64,000 nucleotides of DNA from Alloyangia mangrovi (GCF_002300555.2 NZ_NTHN02000021.1:20197-84196), one strand, 5' to 3'. Shown: positions 19,431-28,589, numbered from the stretch's first letter. Notes: generated from the letters alone by a model not told the origin. Program-made: numbers and translations.

Positions 19431-19847
19431 ATGACGAGCGACCCCATTCAGAGAGGCAGCGACTGGTTGAACCAGGCAGGGCTCAGACCCACGCGGCAGC
19501 GCGTCGCGCTGGCGGCGCTGCTGGTGGGCGACGGCAAGCACCGCCACGTCACCGCCGAGAGCCTCTACGCCGCGGCGCAGGCCGAGGGCGAGGGCGTGTC
19601 GCTGGCCACGGTCTACAACACGCTGCGCGCCTTCTGCGACGTCGGCCTGATCCAGGAAGTCACGGTTGACGGCAGCCGCAGCTATTTTGACACCAACACC
19701 CACGACCACCCGCATTTCTTCTGGGAGGACGAGGGGCACCTGACCGACGCTCCGTCGGAGGAACTGGTGATCTCGAAGCTGCCAAATGCGCCCGACGGGG
19801 CCGAGATCGCCTCGGTCGACGTGGTGATCCGCCTGCGCAAGAAGTAA
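19431..19847 (+). CDS. irr: Fur-family iron response regulator Irr
   Basis: A 138-residue Fur-superfamily protein. The winged helix includes RPTRQRVALAALLVGDGKHR and the recognition segment VSLATVYNTLRAFCDVGLI. The histidine-rich stretch THDHPHFFWEDEGHL matches the haem/metal-sensing region of alphaproteobacterial Irr. It controls haem and iron genes in response to haem status. Placement back to back with fabA is common in Rhodobacterales. The ATG at 19431 has only a weak binding site. Fur itself is less likely because the C-terminal metal cysteines are absent. Confidence 0.85.
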   Translation: MTSDPIQRGSDWLNQAGLRPTRQRVALAALLVGDGKHRHVTAESLYAAAQAEGEGVSLATVYNTLRAFCDVGLIQEVTVDGSRSYFDTNTHDHPHFFWEDEGHLTDAPSEELVISKLPNAPDGAEIASVDVVIRLRKK

Positions 19848-19871
19848 TGCAGCGCTGCCGGTGACCTGCGA

Positions 19872-19931
19872 GGGGGCGCGGCCCCCGTCTGCCTGCGGCA
19901 GACTCCCCGGGATATTTTAACCTAGAAGAAC
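19872..19931 (+). repeat. Intergenic hairpin repeat, copy 1 of 6
   Basis: Two GC hairpins (GGGGGCGCGGCCCCC and GTCTGCCTGCGGCAGAC) are followed by the conserved core CCCCGGGATATTTTAACCTA and GAAGAA. It lies between irr and the flavin reductase gene, both on the plus strand. See the matching copies near 25.4, 35.9, 46.0, 60.8 and 63.3 kb. Confidence 0.8.
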
Positions 19932-20011
19932 TTGCGGCGGCCTCGAGGGGCGCGCTGGAACCCTGCACTCGGCGGCGGCGTTTTTTCGGGAAACCGGAAT
20001 AGGAGCTTCCC

Positions 20012-20698
20012 ATGAGCCGCAAGCTGACCCTGCAATCCATCGAACCGCTCACCCATGACGTGCACCACCTGGTGTTCGACCGGCCCGAGGGGCTCGACTT
20101 CGTGCCCGGGCAGGCGATCGACCTGGCGCTCGACCTCGACGGCTGGCGCGAGGAACGTCGGCCCTTCACCTTCACCTCGCTGCCGGGCCAGGACCGGCTG
20201 GAATTCGTCATCAAGTCCTACCCCGAGAGCGCCGAGGGTCATGACGGGGTGACCGAGCGCATCGGCCGGATGATGCCCGGCGACACGGTGCTGGTGGAAG
20301 AGCCCTGGGGCGCGATCGAAGACAAGGGCGACGGAGTCTTCATCGCCGGCGGCGCCGGGGTCACGCCCTTCATCGCCATCCTGCGCAAGAAGCTGGAGAT
20401 GGCGGGCACGCTCGAGGGCAACACGCTGGTCTTCTCAAACAAGACCGAGGCCGACATCATCCTGCGCGACAGTTTCGAGGGCATGCCAGGGCTGAAGACG
20501 GTCTTCGTGGTGACCGACGAGGCGGCGAGCCCGCTGCACCGTGAAAAGATCGACGGCGCATTGTTGGCCGAGGTGGTCACGCCGGGGCGGGACGTCTGCT
20601 ACGTCTGCGGGCCGGATGCGATGCTCGACGACATGGCCGAGGCGCTGCGCGGCATCGGTGTGGACGAGGGGCGCATTGTCACCGAGGAGTTTGATTGA
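20012..20698 (+). CDS. Ferredoxin/flavodoxin reductase-like FAD oxidoreductase
   Basis: A 228-residue flavoprotein of the ferredoxin-NADP reductase superfamily. The FAD-binding motif is RRPFTFTSLPGQ (RxxS/T type) and the nucleotide-binding motif is FIAGGAGVTPFIAILR. The CYVCGPDAMLDDMAEAL stretch is the usual C-terminal NAD(P) contact, and it ends in EEFD. There is no 2Fe-2S domain. The electron partner is unknown. It is transcribed with irr or from its own promoter after the intergenic repeat. Confidence 0.8.
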   Translation: MSRKLTLQSIEPLTHDVHHLVFDRPEGLDFVPGQAIDLALDLDGWREERRPFTFTSLPGQDRLEFVIKSYPESAEGHDGVTERIGRMMPGDTVLVEEPWGAIEDKGDGVFIAGGAGVTPFIAILRKKLEMAGTLEGNTLVFSNKTEADIILRDSFEGMPGLKTVFVVTDEAASPLHREKIDGALLAEVVTPGRDVCYVCGPDAMLDDMAEALRGIGVDEGRIVTEEFD

Positions 20699-20715
20699 TC
20701 CCCCGGCAGGGGTGC

Positions 20716-21597
20716 TCAGAACCATTGCCCCGGCTCCATCAGCCCCAGATCCAACAGTTGCTGCGAGTGCCATTCGAAGCGCGTCGAGTTGTGCCAGCGG
20801 AATGTCGCGATCCCGTCACTCGAGCCAGGGTTGCGCTTCAGAGCCTTGGCGGCGCGGAAAGAGGCGATCGCCGCTGTTAGATTGTGGTGCCAGGCGCAGG
20901 CGTAGGTGTTGTATTCCTCGTCGCTGAAGGTGTGGTCGTCGCGCAGCATCAGGCCTTTCCCGGCGCGGAAGAGGGCGATGCGGTCGATCTTGCGGCGCTC
21001 CTTCGGCACGTGCTCGTCGAAGCGCCAGCGCAAGCCGCCGAAGAAATCGAGTTGCCGCTCCTTCGGGTGATCGTGGTTCGCCGGATCGGGCCGGGCCTGC
21101 GCGTAGTAGCCCGAGCGGTCGAGCCAGGCGTCGTCCAGCGACACCGCGCTTGGCGCCGCGCCGAGATCCCCGGCGTAGAGATCGATCACGTAGGTCAGCA
21201 TGGCGTCGCGCCGTTCCTCGGCGTGGAAGGCCAGCATCTCGCCGATGCTGCGGGTCTCGCAGAAGGGGAAGAAGAGGAACTCGGCGTTGTAGCAATAGTA
21301 CATCCAGTGCCCCGGCACCGCCCCGGCCATGCGCGAGACCGCGCGCGGCACCGCGCCGGGCGCATGGGGATCGAAGTCGATGCGATGGGCGCGTTCCGCC
21401 ACGTCGGCGGCCAGTTCCAGGTGGCGCGGCATGAACAGCAGAACCGGGGCGAAGCCGAGCTGCATGTGGTGGCGCGCGGTGGTGTCGACCTCGGCCTGGT
21501 CCTCGCAGAAGATCATCGCCAGCGGCCGGTCGCCGGGCGCCTTGCCCAGCTCCGCCGCCTGCCGTTTCAGGAACTCGTCCAACCCGCTATACTGCAT
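20716..21597 (-). CDS. Unrecognised protein, possibly a degenerate GT-A glycosyltransferase
   Basis: A protein of about 293 residues (310 if the ATG at 21648 is used). The ATG at 21597 has a GAAGAG binding site; the upstream one has none. It has no signal peptide or membrane helix. The order of elements recalls family 2/92 glycosyltransferases: an early [17 protein letters not shown] block, where these enzymes have a wHxxLGfdh segment, and [13 protein letters not shown] where the metal-binding DxDEF would be. The aspartates are replaced, so catalysis is doubtful. It converges on the flavin reductase gene and diverges from miaB. Confidence 0.6.
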   Translation of the reverse strand: MQYSGLDEFLKRQAAELGKAPGDRPLAMIFCEDQAEVDTTARHHMQLGFAPVLLFMPRHLELAADVAERAHRIDFDPHAPGAVPRAVSRMAGAVPGHWMYYCYNAEFLFFPFCETRSIGEMLAFHAEERRDAMLTYVIDLYAGDLGAAPSAVSLDDAWLDRSGYYAQARPDPANHDHPKERQLDFFGGLRWRFDEHVPKERRKIDRIALFRAGKGLMLRDDHTFSDEEYNTYACAWHHNLTAAIASFRAAKALKRNPGSSDGIATFRWHNSTRFEWHSQQLLDLGLMEPGQWF

Positions 21598-21709
21598 CCG
21601 CTCTTCGCCCGGCGTTTTGCCCGGACAGTCGGGGAAAAGCGTCTGCATTGCAAGATGGGGCGGTTTTGCGCTATGCGCACGCCCTGAACCGCCGCACCGG
21701 AGTCCTCAC

Positions 21710-23030
21710 ATGTCCCAGTCGAAGACCGAGCCGAAGAAGCTTTTCATCAAGACCTACGGGTGCCAGATGAACGTCTACGACAGCGAGCGCATGGTCGAGG
21801 CGCTTGGCGGACGGGGCTACGTCGAGACCCAGAGTCCCGACGACGCCGACATGATCCTGCTCAACACCTGCCACATCCGCGAGAAGGCCGCCGAGAAGGT
21901 CTACTCCGAGTTGGGGCGCCTCCGTCATCTCAAGGAAGAGAAGCCCGATCTGAAGATCGGTGTCGCCGGCTGCGTGGCGCAGGCCGAGGGTCGGGAGATC
22001 ATGCGCCGCCAGCCCTTGGTCGACCTGGTGGTCGGCCCGCAGAGCTACCACCGCCTGCCCGAGCTTGAGGCGAAGGCCGGGCGGGGGGGTGAAGGCGCTC
22101 GACACGGAGTTTCCCGAGGAGGACAAGTTCGAGAAGCTGACATCGCGCCCCAAGGCCAGGCGCGGCCCGACCGCCTTCCTGACGGTGCAGGAGGGCTGCG
22201 ACAAGTTCTGTGCCTTCTGCGTGGTGCCCTACACCCGCGGCGCCGAGGTCTCGCGCCCGGCCGAGCGCGTGCTAGCCGAGGCGCGTGACCTGGTCGAGCG
22301 CGGCGTGCGCGAACTCACCCTGTTGGGTCAGAACGTCAACGCCTACCACGGTCACGCGCAGGGCCTTGCCGGGATCATCCGGGACCTCGCGAAGATCGAT
22401 GGGCTCGAGCGCATCCGCTTCACCACCTCGCACCCTAACGACATGGACGACGCGCTGATCGCGGCGCACGCCGAGGTCGAGAAGCTGATGCCCTACTTGC
22501 ACCTGCCGGTGCAGGCGGGCTCGGACAGGATCCTCAAGCGGATGAACCGCCAGCACACCGCCGAGAGTTACCTGAGGGTGGTCGAGCGGCTGCGCGCGGC
22601 GCGGCCCGACCTGCACCTTTCGGGCGATTTCATCGTCGGCTTCCCGGAAGAGACCGAAGAGGATTTCCAGGCCACGCTCGATCTCGTCGAGGCAGTGCAA
22701 TACGGCTCGGCCTTCTCGTTCAAGTACTCCGAGCGCCCGGGCACCCCGGCGGCCGAGCGCCCGCAGGTCTCCGAGGCGGAAAAGGACGACCGGCTGCAGC
22801 GCCTTCAGGCCGTGCTCCTGCGCCAGCAGCGCGCGCTGCAGGATGCCATGGTCGGTCGCGAGGTCGGCGTGCTCTTCGAGAAGCCCGGCCGGCGGCCGGG
22901 GCAGATGGGCGGCAAGTCCGACTACCTGCACGCCGTGCACGTGATGGGCGAGGGGCTCTCGGTGGGCGAGCTGCGCCGGGTGCGCATCCTCGAGTCCGGT
23001 GCAAATTCGCTGATGGGCGAGCTGGTCTGA
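21710..23030 (+). CDS. miaB: tRNA-2-methylthio-N6-dimethylallyladenosine synthase, frameshifted in this sequence
   Basis: A radical-SAM methylthiotransferase that modifies A37 of tRNAs reading UNN codons. The N-terminal half carries the cluster-binding cysteines (TYGCQMN, NTCHIRE, AGCVAQ). The second half has the radical-SAM CxxxCxxC in GCDKFCAFC and a C-terminal TRAM segment. The two halves are in different frames: frame is lost at a run of seven G near 22083-22089. Removing one G gives [13 protein letters not shown] and a normal protein of 439 residues. This is probably a sequencing or assembly error, because the rest is well conserved. Confidence 0.9.
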
Positions 23031-23270
23031 CCGCGACGCTGCGCCGTATTTTTGCCACAGGTCCCGGTAAAACGCGGAGCATTGATCTGCACGTAGCGAC
23101 AATCCGCGCTCATCGTCGCCGATGATCGCTGAATGGACACAATATGTGGTAGTTCCCCCTTCACAGAGTGGAAATTGCTGCTAGTCTCCCGTCGCGTAAG
23201 GGGTTTGGCCCGGTGCGGATCGTTCCGCGTTCGGCGGCCAATGGTATCAACATCGAAAGGGACAGAGGCT

Positions 23271-23882
23271 GTGGCGACACGCTTTTCCAAGGCCCTCCGC
23301 GGCGTTCTGGGGGTGGCGGCGGTTTCCGCGCTTGCCCTGACCGGCATCGCTGCTCCGGCGGCAGCCGCCGCTGACGGTCTGAACACACCGCTCATTTCCA
23401 CGCAGAACACCCGCACCATCCGCGGGGAGCGCTATATCCCGGGCATCTCGCTCTCGCCGGATGGCTGCGAGATCTGGGTCATGGATGATGGCGCCGAGGG
23501 CTATGCCGTCTCGCGCGTCACCCGCGACGGGCGCCCGGTCTGCCACGACATCAACATCTGCGGCACGCTGAAGGCGGACCAGTATTTCGCCACCGACAGC
23601 TACAGGATCTACCCGCAGAGCCGCGGCCGCCTCGAGGAGTTCTTCCGCGACTCCACCGCGTTCGGCTACATCATCGTCGGCCACACCGACTCCCGCGCCA
23701 GCAACGCCTACAATGACCGGCTGAGCCTCAACCGCGCCAATTCGGTGGCGGCGGTGGCCCATGCCAGCGGCGCCCGCGTCATTGACGTGCGCGGCTACGG
23801 AGAGACCTACCCGGTGGCGACCAACAGCACCGTCGAGGGCATGGCGAAGAACCGCCGTGTCGAAATCCTGTGCGTGCGCTGA
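23271..23882 (+). CDS. OmpA-family envelope protein with an N-terminal two-cysteine module
   Basis: A 203-residue exported protein. The GTG at 23271 gives a strong signal peptide (LGVAAVSALALTGIAAPAAA); an ATG at 23241 is the alternative. Residues 59-91 form a module with PDGCEIW, MDDGAEGY and GRPVC that recurs in the lipoprotein encoded next. Residues 100-203 are an OmpA-like peptidoglycan-binding domain: IIVGHTDSRASNAYNDRLSL, then VRGYGETYPVA and NRRVEILC. It lies 14 bases before the next gene. It probably sits in the periplasm bound to the cell wall. Confidence 0.82.
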   Translation: MATRFSKALRGVLGVAAVSALALTGIAAPAAAAADGLNTPLISTQNTRTIRGERYIPGISLSPDGCEIWVMDDGAEGYAVSRVTRDGRPVCHDINICGTLKADQYFATDSYRIYPQSRGRLEEFFRDSTAFGYIIVGHTDSRASNAYNDRLSLNRANSVAAVAHASGARVIDVRGYGETYPVATNSTVEGMAKNRRVEILCVR

Positions 23883-23896
23883 GGGGGACCGGCCAG

Positions 23897-24208
23897 ATGA
23901 AACTCGCGAAACTCGCCCTCGTGCTTGCCGCTGCCTCGAGCCTCGCCGCCTGCGACATGCCGATCGGCGAGGACAAGAGCCAGGACGTCAACCTGATCGA
24001 CCGCAACGACCTGTCGCAGATCCGCTGGGGTGTCTGGGTCGACCCGGACGGCTGCGACAACTGGATCGCCGACGACGGCGTCGAGGGCTACCTCGCCCGC
24101 CGTCTCGACAAGTACGGCAAGCCGGTCTGCTCTGGCATTGCCCCGCCCACGGTGGCCACCGGCGACTTCAAGCAAGGCGCCACCTCGGTGATCGGGGACC
24201 CGCTCTGA
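23897..24208 (+). CDS. Small lipoprotein paired with the OmpA-family protein
   Basis: A 103-residue lipoprotein. The lipobox LAAC places the lipidated cysteine at residue 19; the following aspartate is an inner-membrane retention signal in enterobacteria, but its meaning here is unclear. Residues 44-78 repeat the module of the preceding gene: PDGCDNW, then ADDGVEGY and GKPVC. It is translationally close to the OmpA-family gene (14 bases) and followed by a terminator, so the two form a two-gene operon. I know no family name for the module. Confidence 0.75.
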   Translation: MKLAKLALVLAAASSLAACDMPIGEDKSQDVNLIDRNDLSQIRWGVWVDPDGCDNWIADDGVEGYLARRLDKYGKPVCSGIAPPTVATGDFKQGATSVIGDPL

Positions 24209-24233
24209 ACGGGGCTCCCACATACCGATGCCA

Positions 24234-24267
24234 ACGGCCGCGCGGTGCCCACCGCGCGGCCGTTTTG
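24234..24267 (+). terminator. Terminator after the OmpA/lipoprotein pair
   Basis: A 13-bp perfect stem (ACGGCCGCGCGGT, loop GCCC, ACCGCGCGGCCGT) is followed by TTTT. Confidence 0.92.
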
Positions 24268-24358
24268 CTTCTTTCATCCCGGTGCCGGGCCGAAGCTGCT
24301 TGACCTGAGCCCCTGCGGCTTGGCACGATGACCTTGCACTCAAGCGCAGGAGACATGC

Positions 24359-25339
24359 GTGAACACAGGCATCCTGACCGAAGCCATCCTGGAATTCCCG
24401 GACAACCGCCTCCTCATCGATCTGTGCGGGGAATACGACCGCAACCTCACCGACATCGAAGCCCGAACCGGCGTGCAGATCCTGCGCCGGGGCAACCAAT
24501 TGGCGCTGCACGGCCCGGCCGAGGCGCAGGAGGCCGCGCGCGAGGTGCTCAATGCCCTTTACCAGCGGCTGGAGCAGGGCCGCACCGTCGGCCGCGGCGA
24601 CATCGACCGCGAGTTCCGACTCGCCCCCGAGGAACAGGAGCCGGGCGACCAGCTCGAGATGTTCTCGGGCGGCAAGGTCGAGATCAAGACCCGCAAGAAA
24701 CTCATCGAACCGCGCACCGACGCGCAGAAGGCCTATGTCCGCGCGCTCTTCGAGCATGAGCTGGCCTTCGGCATTGGCCCGGCTGGCACCGGCAAGACCT
24801 ATCTCGCCGTCGCCGTCGGCGTGAACCTCTTCATCACCGGGCAGGTCGACAAGATCATCCTCTCCCGCCCGGCGGTCGAGGCGGGCGAGAAGCTCGGCTA
24901 CCTACCCGGCGACATGAAGGACAAGGTCGATCCCTACATGCAGCCGCTCTACGATGCGCTGAACGACTTCCTGCCCGGCAAGCAGCTGGCGAAGATGATG
25001 GAGGAAAAGACCATCGAGATCGCACCGCTCGCCTTCATGCGCGGGCGGACGCTGTCGAACGCCTTCGTGGTGCTCGACGAGGCGCAGAACGCCACGTCCA
25101 TGCAGATGAAGATGTTCCTCACCCGCCTCGGCGAGGGCTCGCGCATGGTGATCACCGGTGACCGCAGCCAGGTCGACCTGCCGCGCGGTGTGCAATCGGG
25201 CCTGCAGGACGCCGAGCGCCTGCTCAACCACATCGACAAGATCAGCTTCAACTACTTCACCTCCGCCGACGTGGTGAGGCACCCCCTTGTGGCGAAGATC
25301 ATCGAGGCCTACGAGAAGGACGCGGAGCGCGGGGCCTGA
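24359..25339 (+). CDS. PhoH-family ATPase
   Basis: A 326-residue PhoH-like protein. The N-terminus is KH-like and is followed by a P-loop ATPase with Walker A GPAGTGKTYLAVAVG and Walker B VVLDEAQNA. The FMRGRTLSNAFVVLDEAQNA block is highly conserved in the family. The GTG at 24359 follows CAGGAGA. It heads the run phoH-ybeY-corC-lnt, a conserved alphaproteobacterial cluster tied to RNA maturation and the envelope. The biochemical role of PhoH is not settled; RNA binding or helicase activity has been proposed. Confidence 0.93.
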   Translation: MNTGILTEAILEFPDNRLLIDLCGEYDRNLTDIEARTGVQILRRGNQLALHGPAEAQEAAREVLNALYQRLEQGRTVGRGDIDREFRLAPEEQEPGDQLEMFSGGKVEIKTRKKLIEPRTDAQKAYVRALFEHELAFGIGPAGTGKTYLAVAVGVNLFITGQVDKIILSRPAVEAGEKLGYLPGDMKDKVDPYMQPLYDALNDFLPGKQLAKMMEEKTIEIAPLAFMRGRTLSNAFVVLDEAQNATSMQMKMFLTRLGEGSRMVITGDRSQVDLPRGVQSGLQDAERLLNHIDKISFNYFTSADVVRHPLVAKIIEAYEKDAERGA

Positions 25340-25352
25340 CGGCCCCCGCTCC

Positions 25353-25400
25353 TTCTTCTAGGTTCAAATATCCCGGGGGTCCGGGGGCAGCGCCCCCGGC
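25353..25400 (-). repeat. Intergenic hairpin repeat, copy 2 of 6
   Basis: Inverted orientation: TTCTTCTAGG, then AAATATCCCGGGGG, then a perfect hairpin CCGGGGGCAGCGCCCCCGG. It occupies most of the 69-base gap between phoH and ybeY. Confidence 0.8.
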
Positions 25401-25408
25401 TTGCACAT

Positions 25409-25924
25409 ATGGCTCAGCTCACCGACACGATCATCGAGGACGACCGTTGGGAGGAGGCCGGGCTTGAAGAGCTTGCCGAGACCGCGGCCCGCGCCGCGCT
25501 GGTGCATCTCGGCCTCGACCCCGAGGGCTTCGAGATCGCCGTCCTGGCCTGCAACGATGCGCGCATCACCGAGCTGAACGCCGAGTTCCGCGAAAAGCCG
25601 ATGCCGACCAACGTGCTCTCCTGGCCCTCCGAGGAACGCGGCGCCGGGGTCGAGGGAGAGGCGCCCGAACTGCCCGAGAGCGAGGACGGCCCCTTTGCCA
25701 CCGAACTCGGCGATCTCGCCATCGCCTATGAGACCTGCGCCCGCGAGGCGCAGGAGGCGGGCAAAGCGTTTGCCGACCACGTGACCCATCTGGTTGTTCA
25801 TGGAACCTTGCATCTTCTGGGCTATGATCACGTGCGAGACGGCGATGCGACGCTCATGGAAAATTTAGAGACGGAAATACTTGGCAAGATGGGTATCGCG
25901 GACCCATATTCGACTGACCTCTGA
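25409..25924 (+). CDS. ybeY: Endoribonuclease YbeY (rRNA maturation factor)
   Basis: A 171-residue metal-dependent RNase needed for 16S rRNA 3' end maturation and ribosome quality control. The zinc site HGTLHLLGYDH (three histidines) is intact and preceded by VTHLVV. A conserved TNVLSWPSEE block lies in the middle. It is followed 23 bases later by corC. An intergenic repeat separates it from phoH, so it may be transcribed separately or by read-through. Confidence 0.95.
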   Translation: MAQLTDTIIEDDRWEEAGLEELAETAARAALVHLGLDPEGFEIAVLACNDARITELNAEFREKPMPTNVLSWPSEERGAGVEGEAPELPESEDGPFATELGDLAIAYETCAREAQEAGKAFADHVTHLVVHGTLHLLGYDHVRDGDATLMENLETEILGKMGIADPYSTDL

Positions 25925-25947
25925 GAGACACAGGATCAAAAGGACCG

Positions 25948-26922
25948 ATGGGAGACACCGACGACTCGTCTAATGCAGCGCATGGCGCGCAGGAAAACGA
26001 GCAGATTGACCGGCCTCCGGGCTTCTTCAAACGCATCTTCTCGGGCCGTGTGAACGGAACCGAGGCTGCAGCCGAAGCGGGGCAGGGTCTCGTGGCCGCT
26101 TACGAGCGACCGGTACATGGCATGATGAACCTCCGCCGCATGCGGGTGGAGGATGTGGCGATTCCCAAGGCGGAGATCGTTGCCGTGCCCGACACACTCG
26201 CCATGGATGAGCTTGTGACGGTCTTCCGCGACAGCGGCATGACCCGCCTGCCGGTCTATTCCGGCACGCTCGACACGCCCGTCGGCATGGTGCACCTCAA
26301 GGACTTTGCCCTGCTGCATGGCTTCAACGGCCACGGCGAGGAGTTCGACATGAAGAAGATGCTGCGCCCGCTGCTCTTCGTGCCGCCCTCGATGCCGATC
26401 GGCGTGCTGCTCACCAAGATGCAGACCGAACGCCGGCACATGGCGCTGGTGATCGACGAATACGGCGGCGTCGACGGCCTGGTGACCATCGAGGATCTGA
26501 TCGAACAGGTCATCGGCGAGATCGAGGACGAGCACGACACCGAGGAAGGGCGCAACTTCTTCCGCGAGAAATCGGGCAGCTGGCTGGCGCTGGCCAAGAC
26601 CCCGCTCGAGGAATTCGAGGCCGAGACCGGCATCGCGCTCACCGACCCCGACGAGATCGACGAGGAGGAGATCGACACGCTCGGCGGCCTGGTCTTCATG
26701 CTCGCCGGCCACGTGCCGGCGCGCGGCGAGGTGATCCCGCATCCCGACGGCATCGACTTCGAGGTGGTGGACGCCGATCCGCGCCGCATCAAGCGGCTGC
26801 GGGTGCGCCCCTCTACCCCGACCACCGACGCGCCGATCGCCTCTCCCGCGCTGCTGCCCCCGGCGAAGCCCGAGAGCGCAGCCCAGCTGAGCAGCGGCGA
26901 TACCGGGGTCGGGCGTGGCTGA
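25948..26922 (+). CDS. CBS-domain hemolysin-like protein (CorC/TlyC)
   Basis: A 324-residue soluble protein. Two CBS motifs occupy about residues 60-190 (MTRLPVYSGTLDTPVGMVHL; ALVIDEYGGVDGLVTIEDLI), and a CorC/HlyC transporter-associated domain follows (IDTLGGLVFMLAGHVPARGE). There are no membrane helices, so it is the short CorC form and not a full CNNM transporter. The known family role is linked to magnesium and cobalt efflux, but this is uncertain. Its 3' end overlaps the lnt start by 8 bases, as in E. coli ybeY-ybeX-lnt. Confidence 0.88.
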   Translation: MGDTDDSSNAAHGAQENEQIDRPPGFFKRIFSGRVNGTEAAAEAGQGLVAAYERPVHGMMNLRRMRVEDVAIPKAEIVAVPDTLAMDELVTVFRDSGMTRLPVYSGTLDTPVGMVHLKDFALLHGFNGHGEEFDMKKMLRPLLFVPPSMPIGVLLTKMQTERRHMALVIDEYGGVDGLVTIEDLIEQVIGEIEDEHDTEEGRNFFREKSGSWLALAKTPLEEFEAETGIALTDPDEIDEEEIDTLGGLVFMLAGHVPARGEVIPHPDGIDFEVVDADPRRIKRLRVRPSTPTTDAPIASPALLPPAKPESAAQLSSGDTGVGRG

Positions 26923-28501
26923 ACCGGAGGTGCGGCCCGATGCGGGACATGCGGGAGACCATCGCGAGATGATGGCCCCCCTTGCCGCGCGGGCCGTACG
27001 CCTGCTGACCGGGCGTGCCGCGGTTCTCCCGGCGCTCGCCTGCGGCGGGCTCATGGCCTTGGGCCAGGCGCCGTGGAACCTGTGGTACGTGGCGCTGGCT
27101 GGGCTCGTGCTCTCCATGGCGCTCTTCGCTTTGCAGCGCACGCCGCGCGCCGCGCTCGCCATCGGCTGCGGCGTCGGCACGGGTTACTTCGGCCTGGCGC
27201 TCAACTGGCTCACCGAGCCGTTCCAGGTCGATGCCGCAGTCACCGCCTGGATGGCGCCCTTCGCGCTGGTCTTCATGGCGGCCGGGCTGGCGCTTTTCTG
27301 GGGGCTCGCCTTCTGGGGCGCCGCGCAGGCGCCGCGCGCGCGGCTCTTCGCTCTTGCCGTCACCTGGGCGCTGGCCGAGCTGGCGCGGGGCTATCTCTTC
27401 ACCGGATTTCCCTGGGGGCTCGTCGGCTACCTCTGGGAGCCGACGGGTGCGATCCAATGGGTGGCCTGGACCGGCTCTTTCGGGCTGACGCTCGTCACCC
27501 TTGCGTTGGCGGCGCTGCTGGCTCGCGGGCTGGGCGGTTCCTGGCGGGCGGGTGGGCTGGGGCTTGTCCTTGTGGTCGGGCTGCTTGCGGGCGGAGCGCA
27601 GATGGTGCCACCTCTGCAGGACCTTGATGGCCGCCCGGTGGTCCGCCTTGTCCAGCCCAACGCGCCGCAGACCCAGAAATGGGACCGCGCCTATATCCCG
27701 ATATTCTTCGAGCGGCAGGTCGAGTTCAGCGCCGCCCCGTCGCAGGAGGGGCTGCCACGCCCCGACCTCATTGTCTGGCCGGAGACCGCGGTGCCGCGGC
27801 TGCTGGAGAATGCCGAGGGCGAGCTGCGGGTGATCACCGATGCCGCTCTGCCGGCCCGCGTCGTGCTCGGCATCCAGCGCAGCGAGGGGTTCGACTACTA
27901 CAATTCGCTGGCGCTGGTGGCGCATGGCCCGAAGGTCGAGGCGGTCTACGACAAGCACCATCTCGTGCCCTTCGGCGAGTACATGCCTTTCAAGGAGCTC
28001 TTCCGGCACATCAATGTCAGCGGCATCGCCGCGCGGGCCGAGGGCGGCTACTCGGCCGGGCCGGGGCCGCAGCTGCTCGATCTGGGCGGGGAGATGGGTT
28101 ATGCGCTGCCGCTGATCTGCTACGAGGCGGTCTTCCCGCAGGACCTGCGCGGCGCGCCGCGGCCCGAGCTGCTTTTGCAGATCACCAACGATGCTTGGTT
28201 CGGCAATTTCTCGGGCCCCTACCAGCACCTCGCGCAGGCGCGGATCCGGGCGATCGAGCAGGGGCTGCCGATGCTCCGCGCCGCCAACACCGGGGTTTCG
28301 GCGGTGATCGACGGGGCAGGGCGTGTACTGAAGTCGCTGCCGCTGGGTGAAGCCGGCTTCATCGATACCCGCCTGCCGCCGCCGCTGCGCGTGACGCTCT
28401 ACAGCCGGACCGGCGATTTGCCCCTGCTCGGGCTGCTGGCCGTGCTCATGCTGCTCGTCTTCCGGCCGGTCCTGCGCAATTCGCGGCGCAATTCGGATTG
28501 A
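26915..28501 (+). CDS. lnt: Apolipoprotein N-acyltransferase
   Basis: A 528-residue inner membrane enzyme that adds the third acyl chain to lipoproteins. Six or so hydrophobic helices fill the first 230 residues, and the nitrilase-like domain follows. The catalytic triad is readable: glutamate in WPETAVP, lysine in YDKHHLVPFGEYMPF, cysteine in LICYEAVFP. The GTG at 26915 overlaps corC; an ATG pair at 26969 is a possible later start, which would drop a polar 18-residue head. Confidence 0.94.
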   Translation: MAEPEVRPDAGHAGDHREMMAPLAARAVRLLTGRAAVLPALACGGLMALGQAPWNLWYVALAGLVLSMALFALQRTPRAALAIGCGVGTGYFGLALNWLTEPFQVDAAVTAWMAPFALVFMAAGLALFWGLAFWGAAQAPRARLFALAVTWALAELARGYLFTGFPWGLVGYLWEPTGAIQWVAWTGSFGLTLVTLALAALLARGLGGSWRAGGLGLVLVVGLLAGGAQMVPPLQDLDGRPVVRLVQPNAPQTQKWDRAYIPIFFERQVEFSAAPSQEGLPRPDLIVWPETAVPRLLENAEGELRVITDAALPARVVLGIQRSEGFDYYNSLALVAHGPKVEAVYDKHHLVPFGEYMPFKELFRHINVSGIAARAEGGYSAGPGPQLLDLGGEMGYALPLICYEAVFPQDLRGAPRPELLLQITNDAWFGNFSGPYQHLAQARIRAIEQGLPMLRAANTGVSAVIDGAGRVLKSLPLGEAGFIDTRLPPPLRVTLYSRTGDLPLLGLLAVLMLLVFRPVLRNSRRNSD

Positions 28502-28542
28502 CGCCGCTTTCGTTGCCGCGTAGCGAGAAGGTTCACATCCCT

Positions 28543-28589
28543 GTCACAACGGCTTCCTGGCGTGACAGCTGGTACCTAATGGAGCGCTT
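28543..28589 (+). promoter_or_regulatory. SAM/SAH riboswitch controlling metK
   Basis: The segment carries GTCACAACGGCTTCCTGGCG followed by TGAC, then AATGGAGCGCTT directly before the metK ATG. The GTCAC/GTGAC stem, the CAACGGCTTCCTGGCG core and the downstream GGAGC that forms the pseudoknot match the SAM/SAH motif known from Rhodobacterales metK leaders. The GGAG element is also the ribosome binding site, so ligand binding would block translation. Confidence 0.92.

Noticed and set aside
22083..22089. Programmed ribosomal frameshifting in miaB and the other split genes
   Set aside because: The sites are plain G, C or A runs without conserved stimulators, the genes are not known to use frameshifting, and all five shifts have the same sign as an overcalled homopolymer.
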